DNA from: Desulfobaccales bacterium
Lineage (GTDB): Bacteria > Desulfobacterota > Desulfobaccia > Desulfobaccales > 0-14-0-80-60-11
NCBI GenBank assembly: GCA_037481655.1
Contig: JBBFLF010000019.1
Coordinates: 1 to 46,228, forward strand
Direction of reading: 5' to 3'
Length of the DNA stretch: 46,228 bases
Part shown: one piece after another, positions 36,659 through 44,359 of the stretch
Layout of the letters: the number at the start of each line of letters is the position of its first letter
Numbering within the stretch: position 1 is the first letter of the stretch
The notes under the pieces: model-generated
What the model saw: only the letters and a program-made list of their open reading frames with translations
What the model was told of the DNA's origin: nothing
Database searches by the model: none
Translations under genes and position numbers: made by a program

Positions 36659-37189
36659 TCAATTGCCAAACATGCTGGCGTCCCGGGAAGCCTTCCAGTC
36701 CGGCAGGATGGAGCCGTTCTGGCCATGCACCGACATCTGGGTGATCACCGCCCCTTTGTAAAGCAAGGGGACCTTCCAGTCGCCCTTCTTGCCCAGCCAG
36801 GCGGCGCCCACCTGCAGGTTACTCACCACCCCTTGCACCACCTTCACGGCCTGCTCCGGGGTGACCGTGAGCTTCTGGACCCCTGGTTTCTGTCCCTTGG
36901 TGAGGATCTCCCCGGTGGCGGGATGCAGCCGCACCCGGGCGACAATCTTGCCCTCCAGCATGAGCGGCACTTCCAGTTTGGTATCGCCCTGTTTGCCCTG
37001 CTTGGTGAAGGGCTTCCCCACCGTCAGTTTAGGGACGGCCGCCGTCACGGTGGCTTTGGCCTGCTCTGCGGTGATGACGGGCGGAACCTGGGGACCCCCG
37101 CCCTTTTTCTCTTTTTTGGCCCAGGCGGCCCCGGTGACCAGCAAGGTCAGGGCCGCCACCCCGATGACGAGGCGAGCTGCAGTTCTCAT
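36659..37189 (-). CDS. periplasmic protein with two PepSY-like repeats
   Basis: 176 residues. A signal peptide (about 1-24, LVIGVAALTLLVTGAAWA) is followed by a basic KKEKKGGG linker. The rest is an internal duplication: ITAEQAKATVTAAVPKLTVG...TKLEVPLMLEGKIVARVRLHP (about 38-105) and VTPEQAVKVVQGVVSNLQVG...WKVPLLYKGAVITQMSVHG (about 107-168). Each half has the helix-then-sheet layout of PepSY. The function is unknown; it is likely part of the response controlled by the adjacent OmpR-type system. Its promoter has the 36-bp box that also precedes the gene at 37336-37722. A GGAGG lies six nt before ATG. Confidence 0.82.
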   Translation of the reverse strand: MRTAARLVIGVAALTLLVTGAAWAKKEKKGGGPQVPPVITAEQAKATVTAAVPKLTVGKPFTKQGKQGDTKLEVPLMLEGKIVARVRLHPATGEILTKGQKPGVQKLTVTPEQAVKVVQGVVSNLQVGAAWLGKKGDWKVPLLYKGAVITQMSVHGQNGSILPDWKASRDASMFGN

Positions 37190-37227
37190 GAGGATTCCTC
37201 CTTATGGTGCCGGATATGTTGTCTCTG

Positions 37228-37283
37228 ATAATAACGGAGCAAGATTACCCCAACCTTTCCACAGCATTACAGATAAGTAAGGT
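37228..37283 (-). promoter_or_regulatory. PepSY promoter 2 with conserved upstream box
   Basis: On the minus strand, a poor -35 (AGGTTG, 37251-37256), 17 nt, and -10 TATTAT (37228-37233). The 36-bp box at 37248-37283 is identical at 32 of 36 positions to that at 37805-37840 and contains TTATCTGTAAT and GGAAAGGTTGGGG. The weak -35 within a conserved box suggests an activator, most simply the adjacent OmpR-type regulator. Confidence 0.65.
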
Positions 37284-37335
37284 TGACATTGAGGGGCGGG
37301 GAAGCGCGGATCCCCGCCCCTGAGCCACCTTCAGG

Positions 37336-37722
37336 TCATTTCTCGCTCTTCCGGCCTTCCCGATGTCCCTCCTCTTCTTCCTGCTCCTGATGCACCACCT
37401 GGCCGGTGCCGGCGTCCACCTTGAGTTCCAAGCCGTTGCTCAGCTCCACCGCATACACCAGGCAGCCGTTTTCGTTTTCCAGCTCCACCTTCTTCACCTG
37501 GGCGCCCGGATAGGCGGCCTGGGCGGCGGCCACGGCCTGGTTGGCGGTGATTTTGGCCAGCGAGGCCAGATTGGCCGGCTCCGGCTCCGGCACTTTGATG
37601 CTGCACTCATACCGGGGGAACTGCCCCCCTTGCCCGGTTGCGGCCCCCACCGTGGGCCCCAGGGCCACAAGCGCCAGGAGAGCCAGACAAACTCCACTCA
37701 TGTGCAACCACTTCCTGTCCAT
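37336..37722 (-). CDS. periplasmic PepSY-domain protein (paralogue A)
   Basis: 128 residues. Signal peptide about 1-28 (MSGVCLALLALVALGPTVGA). The mature part begins near CSIKVPEPEPANLASLAKIT, then NQAVAAAQAAYPGAQVKKVE, ENENGCLVYAVELSNGLELK and an acidic, His-containing tail (HQEQEEEEGHREG) that might bind metal ions. Residues are largely matched by the protein encoded at 36181-36606, including both cysteines. It is the first of three PepSY genes, 135 bp after the sensor kinase, with its own conserved promoter box. A GGAGG precedes the start. Confidence 0.84.
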   Translation of the reverse strand: MDRKWLHMSGVCLALLALVALGPTVGAATGQGGQFPRYECSIKVPEPEPANLASLAKITANQAVAAAQAAYPGAQVKKVELENENGCLVYAVELSNGLELKVDAGTGQVVHQEQEEEEGHREGRKSEK

Positions 37723-37784
37723 CAGGTTCCTCCTTCTGCACCCGGGGGATTTGGTTTTATGACTTGCGGGTGCTTCTGGAGGTC

Positions 37785-37840
37785 ATGATAAAGAGAGAAA
37801 CTTGCCCCAACCTTTCGGCAGAATTACAGATAAGAAAGGT
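37785..37840 (-). promoter_or_regulatory. PepSY promoter 1 with conserved upstream box
   Basis: On the minus strand, -35 AGGTTG (37808-37813), 17 nt, -10 TATCAT (37785-37790). The box at 37805-37840 reads ACCTTTC-TTATCTGTAATTCTGCC-GAAAGGT, then TGGGG; the outer heptamers ACCTTTC and GAAAGGT are inverted repeats. Spacing to the core promoter is the same as in the copy at 37228-37283, which supports function over chance. Confidence 0.65.
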
Positions 37841-37857
37841 ATGTGGCCGGTCGAAAG

Positions 37858-39249
37858 TCAGGCGGGGAGATAGACCACAAAGCGGGAGCCTTGCTGCGGC
37901 GCGCTGGTCACCGCCACCCGGCCGCCGTGGGCCTGGATGATGGCCTGGACCAGGCTGAGCCCCAGCCCCAGACCCCGCTGGGCCCGGCTGTGATCGCCGC
38001 GATACAGCCTCTCCCAGATTCTCGGCAGGTCTTCCGGGGCTATCCCCACCCCGGTGTCGTGCACGGCCACCCAGACCTCCTTCCCGTCGCGCCCGGCGCT
38101 CACTTCGATCCTGCCCCCTGCCGGGGTGTATTTGACGGCGTTGTCCACCAGGTTGGCCAGGGCCTGCCTGAGCCGGGCGCCGTCGGCGGTGACTCTGAGG
38201 TCCGGAGGATAGCTGGCGACCAGGGCCACCTCCTGGTCTTCCGCCACGTGGGCATAGAGGTCCATGACCTCGGCGAGCAAGGCGGCGAGATTCACCTCCG
38301 CCAGCCGGAGCCGCATCGTCCCGGCCTGCGCTTCGGCAATGTCCATGAGGGTGGTGAGGAGGGTGGAGAGCCGTTCGGCTTCCTCCAGACAATCGGCCAG
38401 AGCCTCCTTACAGGCGCCCGGCTGCTCCGGGGCCTGCAACGCCGCCTCGGCCACGCCCCGAAGCCGGGCCAAGGGGGTGCGCAGATCGTGGGCCACATTG
38501 TCCAGGGTCTCCCGCATGCCGGTCATCAAGGCCTCGATCCGGTCCAGCATCCGGTTGAACAGTCGGGCCAGCTCGTCCAGTTCATCGCCGCTTCCCTGGG
38601 TGGGGGCCCGGGCCGCCATACTGCCCGTGGCGGTGATGGTCTGCACCGTGTCCAGGAGGTGCCGCAGGGGCCGAAGCGCCCGGCCGGCCAGAAAGTGGCC
38701 GCCCAAAAGGCCCATCAGGAGGATGGGGAGGGCCACGCCCGCGGCCACCCGGCGGAAATTCTCCAGGACCTCCTCCCGGTCCCCCGAATTTTTCCCCACC
38801 TGCAGGATAAAGGCATCGGGAAGCCTGACCGAGGCGATCTCCAGGACATCCTCCTCCTTGGGTGCCTGAAGCCGCAGCCACTCCCGGAATTGACCGGGGC
38901 CTTCCAGGCGGCTTAGGTCAAAATCCGCCCATTGGTCGGGTAAGTGCAAAAAAAGGGTCTGGTTTCCCGGCCCGGCCAGCCGCACGAAAAAGAGGTTGGG
39001 CTTGCCGGCGGATCTCTCAAACTTGAGGGCGTTTCGGAGGGCAATGAGTTTCCCGGCCTTGTATTGGGCCTGATACTCCTTGAGGGCGGCCAAAATCTGC
39101 TGGCGGTCCTGTTGCCGCAAAGAGGAGGAGAGCAGGACATAGGCCAACAGCAGGAGGGCCAGGCACCCCAAGCAAAAGACGGCGGAAAACCATAAGGTGA
39201 GCCGGACGCTGATTCTCCGGCGGAGGTGGCTAAGGAAGTTTAAGGACAT
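37858..39249 (-). CDS. OmpR-system sensor histidine kinase (CusS-like)
   Basis: 463 residues. TM1 is about 19-41 and TM2 about 168-188, with a periplasmic domain of about 125 residues between them. HAMP (about 189-242) leads to HisKA with His254 ([16 protein letters not shown]) and a HATPase with [25 protein letters not shown] and [13 protein letters not shown]. The build is that of the CusS/CopS/QseC type; the ligand cannot be told from sequence. Its start overlaps the regulator's stop by 20 bp, so they are translationally coupled. Three PepSY genes follow on the same strand, which suggests that the signal concerns the envelope or periplasm. Confidence 0.94.
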   Translation of the reverse strand: MSLNFLSHLRRRISVRLTLWFSAVFCLGCLALLLLAYVLLSSSLRQQDRQQILAALKEYQAQYKAGKLIALRNALKFERSAGKPNLFFVRLAGPGNQTLFLHLPDQWADFDLSRLEGPGQFREWLRLQAPKEEDVLEIASVRLPDAFILQVGKNSGDREEVLENFRRVAAGVALPILLMGLLGGHFLAGRALRPLRHLLDTVQTITATGSMAARAPTQGSGDELDELARLFNRMLDRIEALMTGMRETLDNVAHDLRTPLARLRGVAEAALQAPEQPGACKEALADCLEEAERLSTLLTTLMDIAEAQAGTMRLRLAEVNLAALLAEVMDLYAHVAEDQEVALVASYPPDLRVTADGARLRQALANLVDNAVKYTPAGGRIEVSAGRDGKEVWVAVHDTGVGIAPEDLPRIWERLYRGDHSRAQRGLGLGLSLVQAIIQAHGGRVAVTSAPQQGSRFVVYLPA

Positions 39250-39904
39250 ACCCCACCCCCCGGACGGTGTGGATCAGCTTGGGCTCAAAGTCCCGGTCCA
39301 CCTTGTTCCGGAGGCGGCACACCAGCACGTCCACCACATTGGTCTGGGGGTCAAAGTCCAGTTCCCAGACATGCTCCAGGATCATGGTCTTGGAGACCAC
39401 CCGGCCGGGGTGGCGCAGGAGATATTCCAGGAGGGCAAACTCCCGGGGCTGCAGGGGGATTTCTTTCCCGCCCCGCATGACCTTGCGGCTCAGGAGGTCC
39501 AGGGACAGGTCCCCCAGCTCCAGCCGGGTGGCCTGGGGGGCGCCGCCGGCCCGGCGGAGCAGGGCCTGAATCCTGGCCAACAGCTCGGAGAAGGAAAAGG
39601 GCTTGGTGAGGTAGTCGTCGCTGCCGCTCTGCAGCCCCCTGACCCGGTCGTCCACGCTGCGTTTGGCGCTCAGGATGATGACGGGCAAGGCGACCTTCTG
39701 CCGGCGCAGCTCCTCGATCAGGCTCAGGCCGTCCAGCTTGGGGAGCATGAGGTCAATGACCGCCGCGTCATAGGGCTCGGTCAGGGCCAAGTGCAGGCCT
39801 TCCTGTCCGTCTGCGGCATGATCCACCGCATACCCCGCCTCCTTCAGGCCCTTGACGACAAAGGAGGCGATTTTGGGGTCATCTTCCACCACCAGGATGC
39901 GCAT
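39230..39904 (-). CDS. OmpR-family response regulator
   Basis: 224 residues. The receiver (1-115) has [11 protein letters not shown], phosphoacceptor Asp51 in [11 protein letters not shown], and the conserved Lys in [12 protein letters not shown] winged-helix DNA-binding domain (about 125-222) includes [17 protein letters not shown], the recognition helix [16 protein letters not shown] and the wing [12 protein letters not shown]. It is of the CusR/QseB type. It most likely activates the two PepSY promoters with the shared box. No copy of that box was seen upstream of its own gene, so it may not control itself in the same way. Confidence 0.95.
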   Translation of the reverse strand: MRILVVEDDPKIASFVVKGLKEAGYAVDHAADGQEGLHLALTEPYDAAVIDLMLPKLDGLSLIEELRRQKVALPVIILSAKRSVDDRVRGLQSGSDDYLTKPFSFSELLARIQALLRRAGGAPQATRLELGDLSLDLLSRKVMRGGKEIPLQPREFALLEYLLRHPGRVVSKTMILEHVWELDFDPQTNVVDVLVCRLRNKVDRDFEPKLIHTVRGVGYVLKLP

Positions 39905-40104
39905 ACTTGATTATCGCTTGTGACTTTGAGGGTGGGCAAGGCAAAAATCCGGACGGTTTTGGGGAGGGCCGGTATGCGGGAGAGGGAAGCCGTAGCCGTC
40001 ACAGACTCCGGAAATGACCGGACCATCCTCCGGCCAAGGGGAGGAGGGAACCGCAACTTAGAAGCACCACCTGAGGGTGAGCCATGACTGACCCCAGACT
40101 ACCC
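39905..40104. other. intergenic region upstream of the OmpR-type system
   Basis: About 200 bp between the tRNA-Ala terminator and the response-regulator start. No gene and no strong promoter were recognised. Confidence 0.35.
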
Positions 40105-40139
40105 AAACAAAAAGGCCGACAGCTTTACCCCTGTCAGCC
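40105..40139 (-). terminator. rho-independent terminator of tRNA-Ala
   Basis: Minus strand GGCTGACAG, loop GGGTAAAG, CTGTCGGCC, then TTTTTGTTT. Nine base pairs (one G-T) and a clear T-run, 20 bp after the tRNA. Confidence 0.88.
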
Positions 40140-40159
40140 CTGCCATTTCTGCCACTTTC

Positions 40160-40235
40160 TGGTGGAGATGAGGGGATTTGAACCCCTGACCTCCTGCATG
40201 CGAAGCAGGCGCTCTTCCAGCTGAGCTACATCCCC
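40160..40235 (-). tRNA. tRNA-Ala (anticodon CGC)
   Basis: Complete cloverleaf with encoded CCA. The acceptor GGGGATG pairs with CATCTCC and includes the G3-U70 wobble that defines alanine. The D stem is GCTC/GAGC. The anticodon arm CCTGC-TTCGCAT-GCAGG gives CGC, which reads GCG. The T arm is GGGGT-TCAAATC-CCC. Discriminator A. It has its own promoter and terminator. Confidence 0.97.
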
Positions 40236-40244
40236 ACAAATTTT

Positions 40245-40273
40245 TATTATGCCCGGAAAATCGGCGCTGTCAA
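40245..40273 (-). promoter_or_regulatory. sigma-70 promoter of tRNA-Ala
   Basis: Minus strand TTGACA, 17 nt, ATAATA (or 18 nt to TAATAA). The -35 is perfect. The start would lie within a few bases of the mature tRNA 5' end. Confidence 0.75.
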
Positions 40274-40315
40274 GGGATTTCCCGGCCCGAGCGGACGGCC
40301 TGGCCTTACCGCCCT

Positions 40316-40984
40316 TTACAGGTCAATGAAGCGCACGAAATTCTCCAGGGGTTCCCGGGTGGTGCGGAAGGCGTTGGCCGGGGCCGCCGGGTCCGGGTAG
40401 CCCAGGGCGATGCCCACCACCAGGCGGTGGGTCGGGTCCAGATTGAGGTGCTCCCGCACCAGATCGGGGTAGTGGGCGAGCTGCGCCTCGATACAGGTCC
40501 CCAGCCCCTGGGCGTGGGCCGCCAGCGCAATGGCATGGGTGATGGCCCCCAGGTCAAACATGGTGTAGGGCACCGGGAGGTCCCCCCGGAAAAGGACAAA
40601 AATCACCACCGGCGCGCCGTAGGCCCGGGTCATGTGGATCAGGTGGGCCCATCGCCTTTCCTTGTCCTCCCGGGCAATGCCCATGGAGCCGAAGAGTCCG
40701 GCGGCGCAGGCCATGTAGCGGGCCCGGTACTCATCCGGGAAGGTCTCGGGCATGGGCACATCGGGGGTGGGAGGGACCTTGCGGGCAAAGCGCTCCACCA
40801 AGGCCTCGGCCAGACGGCGCCAGGTCTCGCCGCCCACCACCGCCAGCTCCCAGGGCTGGGTGTTGCCCCAGGAAGGGCTCCAGCGGGCCGCCTCGAGGAT
40901 GGCCAAGATCACTTCCCTGGGCACCGGGGTGCTAAGAAAGGCCCGGATGCTGCGCCGGGTGGTCAGGGCATCCCGCACCTCCAT
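40316..40984 (-). CDS. nitroreductase-family FMN oxidoreductase
   Basis: 222 residues. Nitroreductase-fold dimers bind FMN and reduce nitro compounds, quinones or other electrophiles with NAD(P)H. The N-terminal DALTTRRSIRAFLSTPVP is the FMN phosphate-binding signature. AARWSPSWGNTQPWELAVV and the C-terminal AITHAIALAAHAQGLGTCIEAQL and VVGIALGYPDP fit the family. A middle segment (FGSMGIAREDKERR) resembles the subgroup annotated simply as nitroreductase; the substrate is not predictable. ATG 40984 has GGAGG seven nt upstream; 16 further in-frame codons upstream fall within the neighbouring repeat and are rejected. Confidence 0.9.
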   Translation of the reverse strand: MEVRDALTTRRSIRAFLSTPVPREVILAILEAARWSPSWGNTQPWELAVVGGETWRRLAEALVERFARKVPPTPDVPMPETFPDEYRARYMACAAGLFGSMGIAREDKERRWAHLIHMTRAYGAPVVIFVLFRGDLPVPYTMFDLGAITHAIALAAHAQGLGTCIEAQLAHYPDLVREHLNLDPTHRLVVGIALGYPDPAAPANAFRTTREPLENFVRFIDL

Positions 40985-41009
40985 GTCCCGTCCTCCTTTG
41001 AGTGATCTT

Positions 41010-41140
41010 TGAGGGGAGGGCTGGGGGACCATGGGCCCCCCACCCTCCCCTCAAACTCCCCTCCCATCCCCCCTTATGGGGTTGGGGGAGAGGGTTTGGG
41101 AGAGGGGGCAGGGGTCTACGACCCCTGGCCCCCTCTCCCA
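41010..41140 (+). repeat. triple-hairpin intergenic repeat, copy D
   Basis: Same orientation as the copies at 3925 and 16183. Hairpin 1 has the loop ACCATG..., hairpin 2 has CTTAT in place of CTTTAT. It separates the nitroreductase start from the cdsA end (both leftward). Confidence 0.9.
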
Positions 41141-41159
41141 TAGTCCAATTGTCACCATC

Positions 41160-41981
41160 TTATGGATAAAACAGCAGACGGAAATAGAGCACCACCGGCC
41201 CGGCAAAGACCAGGCTGTCCAGGCGGTCCAGGATGCCGCCGTGGCCGGGCAAAAGCCCGGAGGCGTCCTTCACCTGGGCCAGGCGCTTGAGCATGGACTC
41301 GAAGAGGTCCCCCAGCACCCCCACCACCCCCAGGATCAGGGAAAGGATAAGCAGCTGGCCCCAGGCCACCTGGGGCAGGAACCTCCCCCCCAGCACCAGG
41401 CCCGCTGCCAGGCTGGCCAGGAGCCCCCCCAGGGTGCCCTCCCAGGTCTTGCCGGGGCTCACTTTAGGGGCGAACTTGTGCTTCCCCAGCGTGCGGCCGG
41501 TGTAAAAGGCGCCGGTATCACCGGCGAAGATGACCAGCAGCAGCCATAAGAGCCACCACTCGCCCTGGGGGAGGAGGCGCAACCACACCAGATGCCCCAG
41601 AAGAAAAGGGAGATAAAGCAGGGCCAGGGCGGTGGCGCCCATCTCCGCTAAAGCGGCAGGCGAGCGGCCGTAGGTGATCAGATGCCCCGCCAGCAGCAGA
41701 AACAGGCAGCCCGCCAGAAACATCAGGGGCAAAAGGGGCGCCGCCGCCATAGCTCTCCCGGGGGCCAGGGCGAAGCCCGCCAGGAGGAGGAATCCCAGGG
41801 CCACTGTCTCCAGCCGCAGCATGCGGCCGGAGGCCGGCAGGAGGAGGGCCCCCAGCTCCCACAGGCCCACAGAGCAGACCAGGGCCGCCAGCAGCAGGAA
41901 CAGCCAGGGGCCGCCCTTCAGCAGGATGAGCAGGAGAAGGGGCAGGGCGACGATGGCCGTGAGCCAGCGTTGTAAATGCAG
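41160..41981 (-). CDS. cdsA: phosphatidate cytidylyltransferase, apparent CTG start
   Basis: 273 residues from CTG 41981. CdsA makes CDP-diacylglycerol from CTP and phosphatidate, the branch point of phospholipid synthesis, in the inner membrane. About eight hydrophobic helices are followed by the signature at the C terminus: VSPGKTWEGTLGGLLAS, VVGVLGDLFESMLKRLAQVKD and GHGGILDRLDSLVFAGP. Upstream of GTG 41870 the frame stays open and encodes HLQRWLTAIVALPLLLLILL, a normal CdsA first helix, but has no ATG, GTG or TTG up to the TAA at about 42016. CTG 41981 has GGAGG six nt upstream. A start at GTG 41870 would remove that helix. The THUMP gene ends 44 bp upstream. Confidence 0.9.
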   Translation of the reverse strand: MHLQRWLTAIVALPLLLLILLKGGPWLFLLLAALVCSVGLWELGALLLPASGRMLRLETVALGFLLLAGFALAPGRAMAAAPLLPLMFLAGCLFLLLAGHLITYGRSPAALAEMGATALALLYLPFLLGHLVWLRLLPQGEWWLLWLLLVIFAGDTGAFYTGRTLGKHKFAPKVSPGKTWEGTLGGLLASLAAGLVLGGRFLPQVAWGQLLILSLILGVVGVLGDLFESMLKRLAQVKDASGLLPGHGGILDRLDSLVFAGPVVLYFRLLFYP

Positions 41982-42025
41982 CGGTAACCTCCGGAATGTT
42001 GGTAAAGCATCCCTTTAAGCGAGGG

Positions 42026-42562
42026 TCACTTCACCTTGATGAAGGGGTATTTTTCCCGCATCTCCCGGGTGATGAGGGTGAGGCCGCACTGGTTGTGCAA
42101 CAGCTCCACCAGGAGGATGGCCTCCGGCTCCTTGAAATCAATGCGGCCGGGGGTGCCCCGTGCAGCCAGGGCCTCCAGGAGATGGCGGTCCAGGTCCTGC
42201 TCCACCTCCTGGCTGTGGATCTCCCCTTTGTGGCCCCGGCGCTTGACCCGCACGTAGAAGGCTTTGCCCGCCAGGTCCGGCACAAAGGCCAGAGCCGCCT
42301 GGTGCAGGCGCTCTTTCAAGTTCTCCAGGGTGAAGGGGAAGATTTTCCGCACCGGGGTGGCGGTGCTGAGGAGCCGGGAAAAGAAGGGCTGCTCCTGCCA
42401 GCGTTGCCGCAGGGTCTCCAGGAAGGCGTCCGGGTCCGGGACCCTGCCGATGAGCACCTCCCGGAAGCCGCTGGGGTGAAACTCCCCCAGGTCGGAGAGC
42501 TCCCGGAGCAGCCGCATCTCCTCACCCATCTGGCTGGTGACCACCACGTTCCAGTCCTTCAT
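42026..42562 (-). CDS. THUMP-domain protein
   Basis: 178 residues, soluble. A THUMP domain, known from tRNA-modifying enzymes and the Tan1 acetylation factor, lies in the second half: FPFTLENLKERLHQAALAFV, KAFYVRVKRRGHKGEIHSQEVEQDL and RIDFKEPEAILLVELLHNQCGLTLI. No catalytic domain is attached, as in Tan1-like proteins, so it may bind tRNA for a partner enzyme. The N-terminal part, KDWNVVVTSQMGEEMRLLREL, has no clear assignment. ATG 42562 has AAGGTGG upstream; 18 extra codons upstream overlap the divergent promoter region. It is 44 bp before cdsA and may be in the same transcript. Confidence 0.85.
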   Translation of the reverse strand: MKDWNVVVTSQMGEEMRLLRELSDLGEFHPSGFREVLIGRVPDPDAFLETLRQRWQEQPFFSRLLSTATPVRKIFPFTLENLKERLHQAALAFVPDLAGKAFYVRVKRRGHKGEIHSQEVEQDLDRHLLEALAARGTPGRIDFKEPEAILLVELLHNQCGLTLITREMREKYPFIKVK

Positions 42563-42578
42563 GTGCCACCTTGCGTCC

Positions 42579-42608
42579 TTGCTCCCGGAGGGGGTTTGCT
42601 GATATAGT
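42579..42608 (+). promoter_or_regulatory. sigma-70-type promoter candidate of the Tat genes
   Basis: TTGCTC, 18 nt, TATAGT in the 80-bp space divergent from the THUMP gene. The start would fall about 27 nt before the first Tat gene. Confidence 0.35.
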
Positions 42609-42642
42609 AACACCAAACCACCCTGTCACCAAGAGGTCGACC

Positions 42643-42912
42643 ATGTTCGGCTATAACTGGGGTCCCATCCTCATCATCCTGCTCATCGTGCTCATCCTCT
42701 TCGGCCCCCGGCGCCTGCCGGAGCTGGGAGAGAGCATCGGCCGGGCCATCAAAAGCTTCAAGAAGGCCCACGACGACGCCGACCAGATCACCAAAACGGA
42801 GGAGAGCGCTCCCGGCGCCCAGGCGCAGGCGCCCACCTGCCCCAACTGCCAGAAGCCGGTGGGCGGGGATTTCGCCTTCTGTCCTCACTGCGGCCACAAG
42901 CTCAAGGCCTAA
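42643..42912 (+). CDS. tatA: TatA-like protein with a C-terminal zinc ribbon
   Basis: 89 residues. The N-terminal half is a TatA/B unit of twin-arginine translocation: a short helix (WGPILIILLIVLILF), the FGPRRLPELG hinge at 20-29, then an amphipathic helix (GESIGRAIKSFKKAHDD). Unlike normal TatA, the protein ends in a zinc ribbon with Cys66, Cys69, Cys80 and Cys83 (CPNC...CPHCG). Tat subunits polymerise in the inner membrane to pass folded proteins. The second Tat gene follows 18 bp later. tatC is not in the window. GAGG lies eight nt before ATG. A longer in-frame reading from 42571 is rejected. Confidence 0.88.
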   Translation: MFGYNWGPILIILLIVLILFGPRRLPELGESIGRAIKSFKKAHDDADQITKTEESAPGAQAQAPTCPNCQKPVGGDFAFCPHCGHKLKA

Positions 42913-42930
42913 AAGGGTGCGCCCCCGGTC

Positions 42931-43275
42931 ATGTTCGGCATCAGCTTTGAGGAACTCCTGGTTCTGGCGGTCCTCACCCTCATCCTCTTCGGGCCCGAGA
43001 AGATGATGGAATACGCCGCCAAGGCCGGCCGCCTGGTGGCCAAGGCCAGGCGGCTGAGCGAGGAGCTGGTGCGCCAGGTGCGCCAGGCCGGCTCCGAGTA
43101 TGTGGAGCCCATCAAGGAGCTGCGCCAGGACCTCATCGCCCCACTCACCCCGCCGGACCACCGGGCCTCGCCGCCTCCCTCCCCTTATCCCGACCTCAAT
43201 TACTGCCCTCACTGCGGCAGCCGGCAGGAGGCCAACTTCACCTTCTGCCCCCAGTGCGGCGCCCGCCTGAAATGA
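42931..43275 (+). CDS. TatA/TatB-like protein with a C-terminal zinc ribbon
   Basis: 114 residues. MFGISFEELLVLAVLTLILFGPEKM is a TatB-like membrane helix and hinge (the Glu at position 8 is typical of TatB). An amphipathic helix (AAKAGRLVAKARRLSEELVRQVRQ) runs to about 65. A Pro-rich linker ends in a zinc ribbon with Cys92, Cys95, Cys106 and Cys109 (CPHCG...CPQCGA). The tail is similar in type to that of the preceding gene, so both Tat proteins carry the same kind of metal-binding end. It is likely the TatB partner, though TatA cannot be ruled out. Confidence 0.85.
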   Translation: MFGISFEELLVLAVLTLILFGPEKMMEYAAKAGRLVAKARRLSEELVRQVRQAGSEYVEPIKELRQDLIAPLTPPDHRASPPPSPYPDLNYCPHCGSRQEANFTFCPQCGARLK

Positions 43276-43309
43276 GCCGGCCATCGGGCTGAAATTTGTG
43301 CAAATAGCT

Positions 43310-43443
43310 GTGGGCGAGGGAGCCAGGGATCATGGACCCCTGCCCCCTCTCCCACGCCCTCACCCCCAACCCCATCTAGGGGCGTGGGAAGGGAGCTTGA
43401 GGGGAAGGCGGGGGAGCCACCGCTTCCCCCGGCCCTTCCCTCA
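43310..43443 (-). repeat. triple-hairpin intergenic repeat, copy E (reverse orientation)
   Basis: Reverse complement form, like the copy at 29703. Hairpins 1 and 2 have several changes (CATCTAGGGG in place of CATAAAGGGG). It lies between the convergent second Tat gene and murI. Confidence 0.85.
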
Positions 43444-43475
43444 CAATTCTCTTTCGGCACCAGGCGGACCGCGGA

Positions 43476-44279
43476 CTACAGCTCCACCACTTCCGAGTCC
43501 ACCGGCTCCCCCATGAACAGGCCCGCCAGCCGGGCGAAGCGGGGGGTGAGGTCGGTGGTGAGGTACCGCCGGGAGCCCCCCCGGCTGAGGCGGCACTCCA
43601 TCTCGGGGTGACGCCTTAAGTAATCCACCAGTTTCACCGCCGACACCTGCCCGGAACACACCAGGTGCACCGCAGGCCCCATCTCTTTCCGGATCTTGTC
43701 CTTGAGGATGGAGTAGTGGGTGCAGCCCAAAATCAGGGTGTCCACCTGGGCGGCCTGGAGCGGGGCCAGATAGCGCCGGAGGATAAGGCGGGTGCCCTCC
43801 CAGTCCTGCTCCCCTTCTTCAATGAGGGGCACCAAGAGCGGGCAGGCCTGCTGATACACCTTGACGTGCGGGTCCAGCTTGTGCAGCTCCAGCTCAAAGG
43901 AGCGGGAGGTGACGGTGCCTTCGGTGGCAATCACCCCGATGCGCCGGCTGCGGGAGAGGGCCAGGGCCTCCTCCACCGTGGGGATGAGGACCCCCAGGAC
44001 CCGGCGCTCCGGGTACCGGGCCGGCAGATAGCGCTGCTGGATGGTGCGCAAGGCCTTGGCCGAGGCGGTGTGGCAGGCCAGGATGATGAGCTCGCAGCCC
44101 TGGGCGAAGAGAAAGTCCACCGCCTGCTCGGTGAAGCGGTAGACCACCCGGTCGGAACGGGTGCCGTAGGGGATGCGGGCATTGTCCCCCAGATAGAGGT
44201 AATCATACTGGGGCAGGAGCTGGAGAAATTCCCGCAGCACCACCAAGCCCCCGAAGCCGGAATCGAAGACGCCGATCAT
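43476..44279 (-). CDS. murI: glutamate racemase
   Basis: 267 residues. MurI makes D-glutamate for peptidoglycan using two cysteines, without cofactor. IGVFDSGFGGLVVLREF has Asp6 and Ser7; YLGDNARIPYGTRS follows. Catalytic Cys69 is in LACHTASAKAL, where most homologues have CNTAS, so the neighbouring Asn is His here. The second catalytic Cys186 is in LGCTHYSILKD. The length is normal. ATG 44279 has GGGAAGG seven nt upstream and matches the usual start; 12 more in-frame codons upstream are not needed. The ABC exporter genes lie upstream on the same strand, but a hairpin at 44360-44412 separates them. Confidence 0.94.
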   Translation of the reverse strand: MIGVFDSGFGGLVVLREFLQLLPQYDYLYLGDNARIPYGTRSDRVVYRFTEQAVDFLFAQGCELIILACHTASAKALRTIQQRYLPARYPERRVLGVLIPTVEEALALSRSRRIGVIATEGTVTSRSFELELHKLDPHVKVYQQACPLLVPLIEEGEQDWEGTRLILRRYLAPLQAAQVDTLILGCTHYSILKDKIRKEMGPAVHLVCSGQVSAVKLVDYLRRHPEMECRLSRGGSRRYLTTDLTPRFARLAGLFMGEPVDSEVVEL

Positions 44280-44359
44280 CGCCAGACCTTCCCGGGATGT
44301 TTCACTGTGGCACAATTTTCAGGGGATGACAAGGCCCGGCCCGCCCTGTCAGGGCTCGG

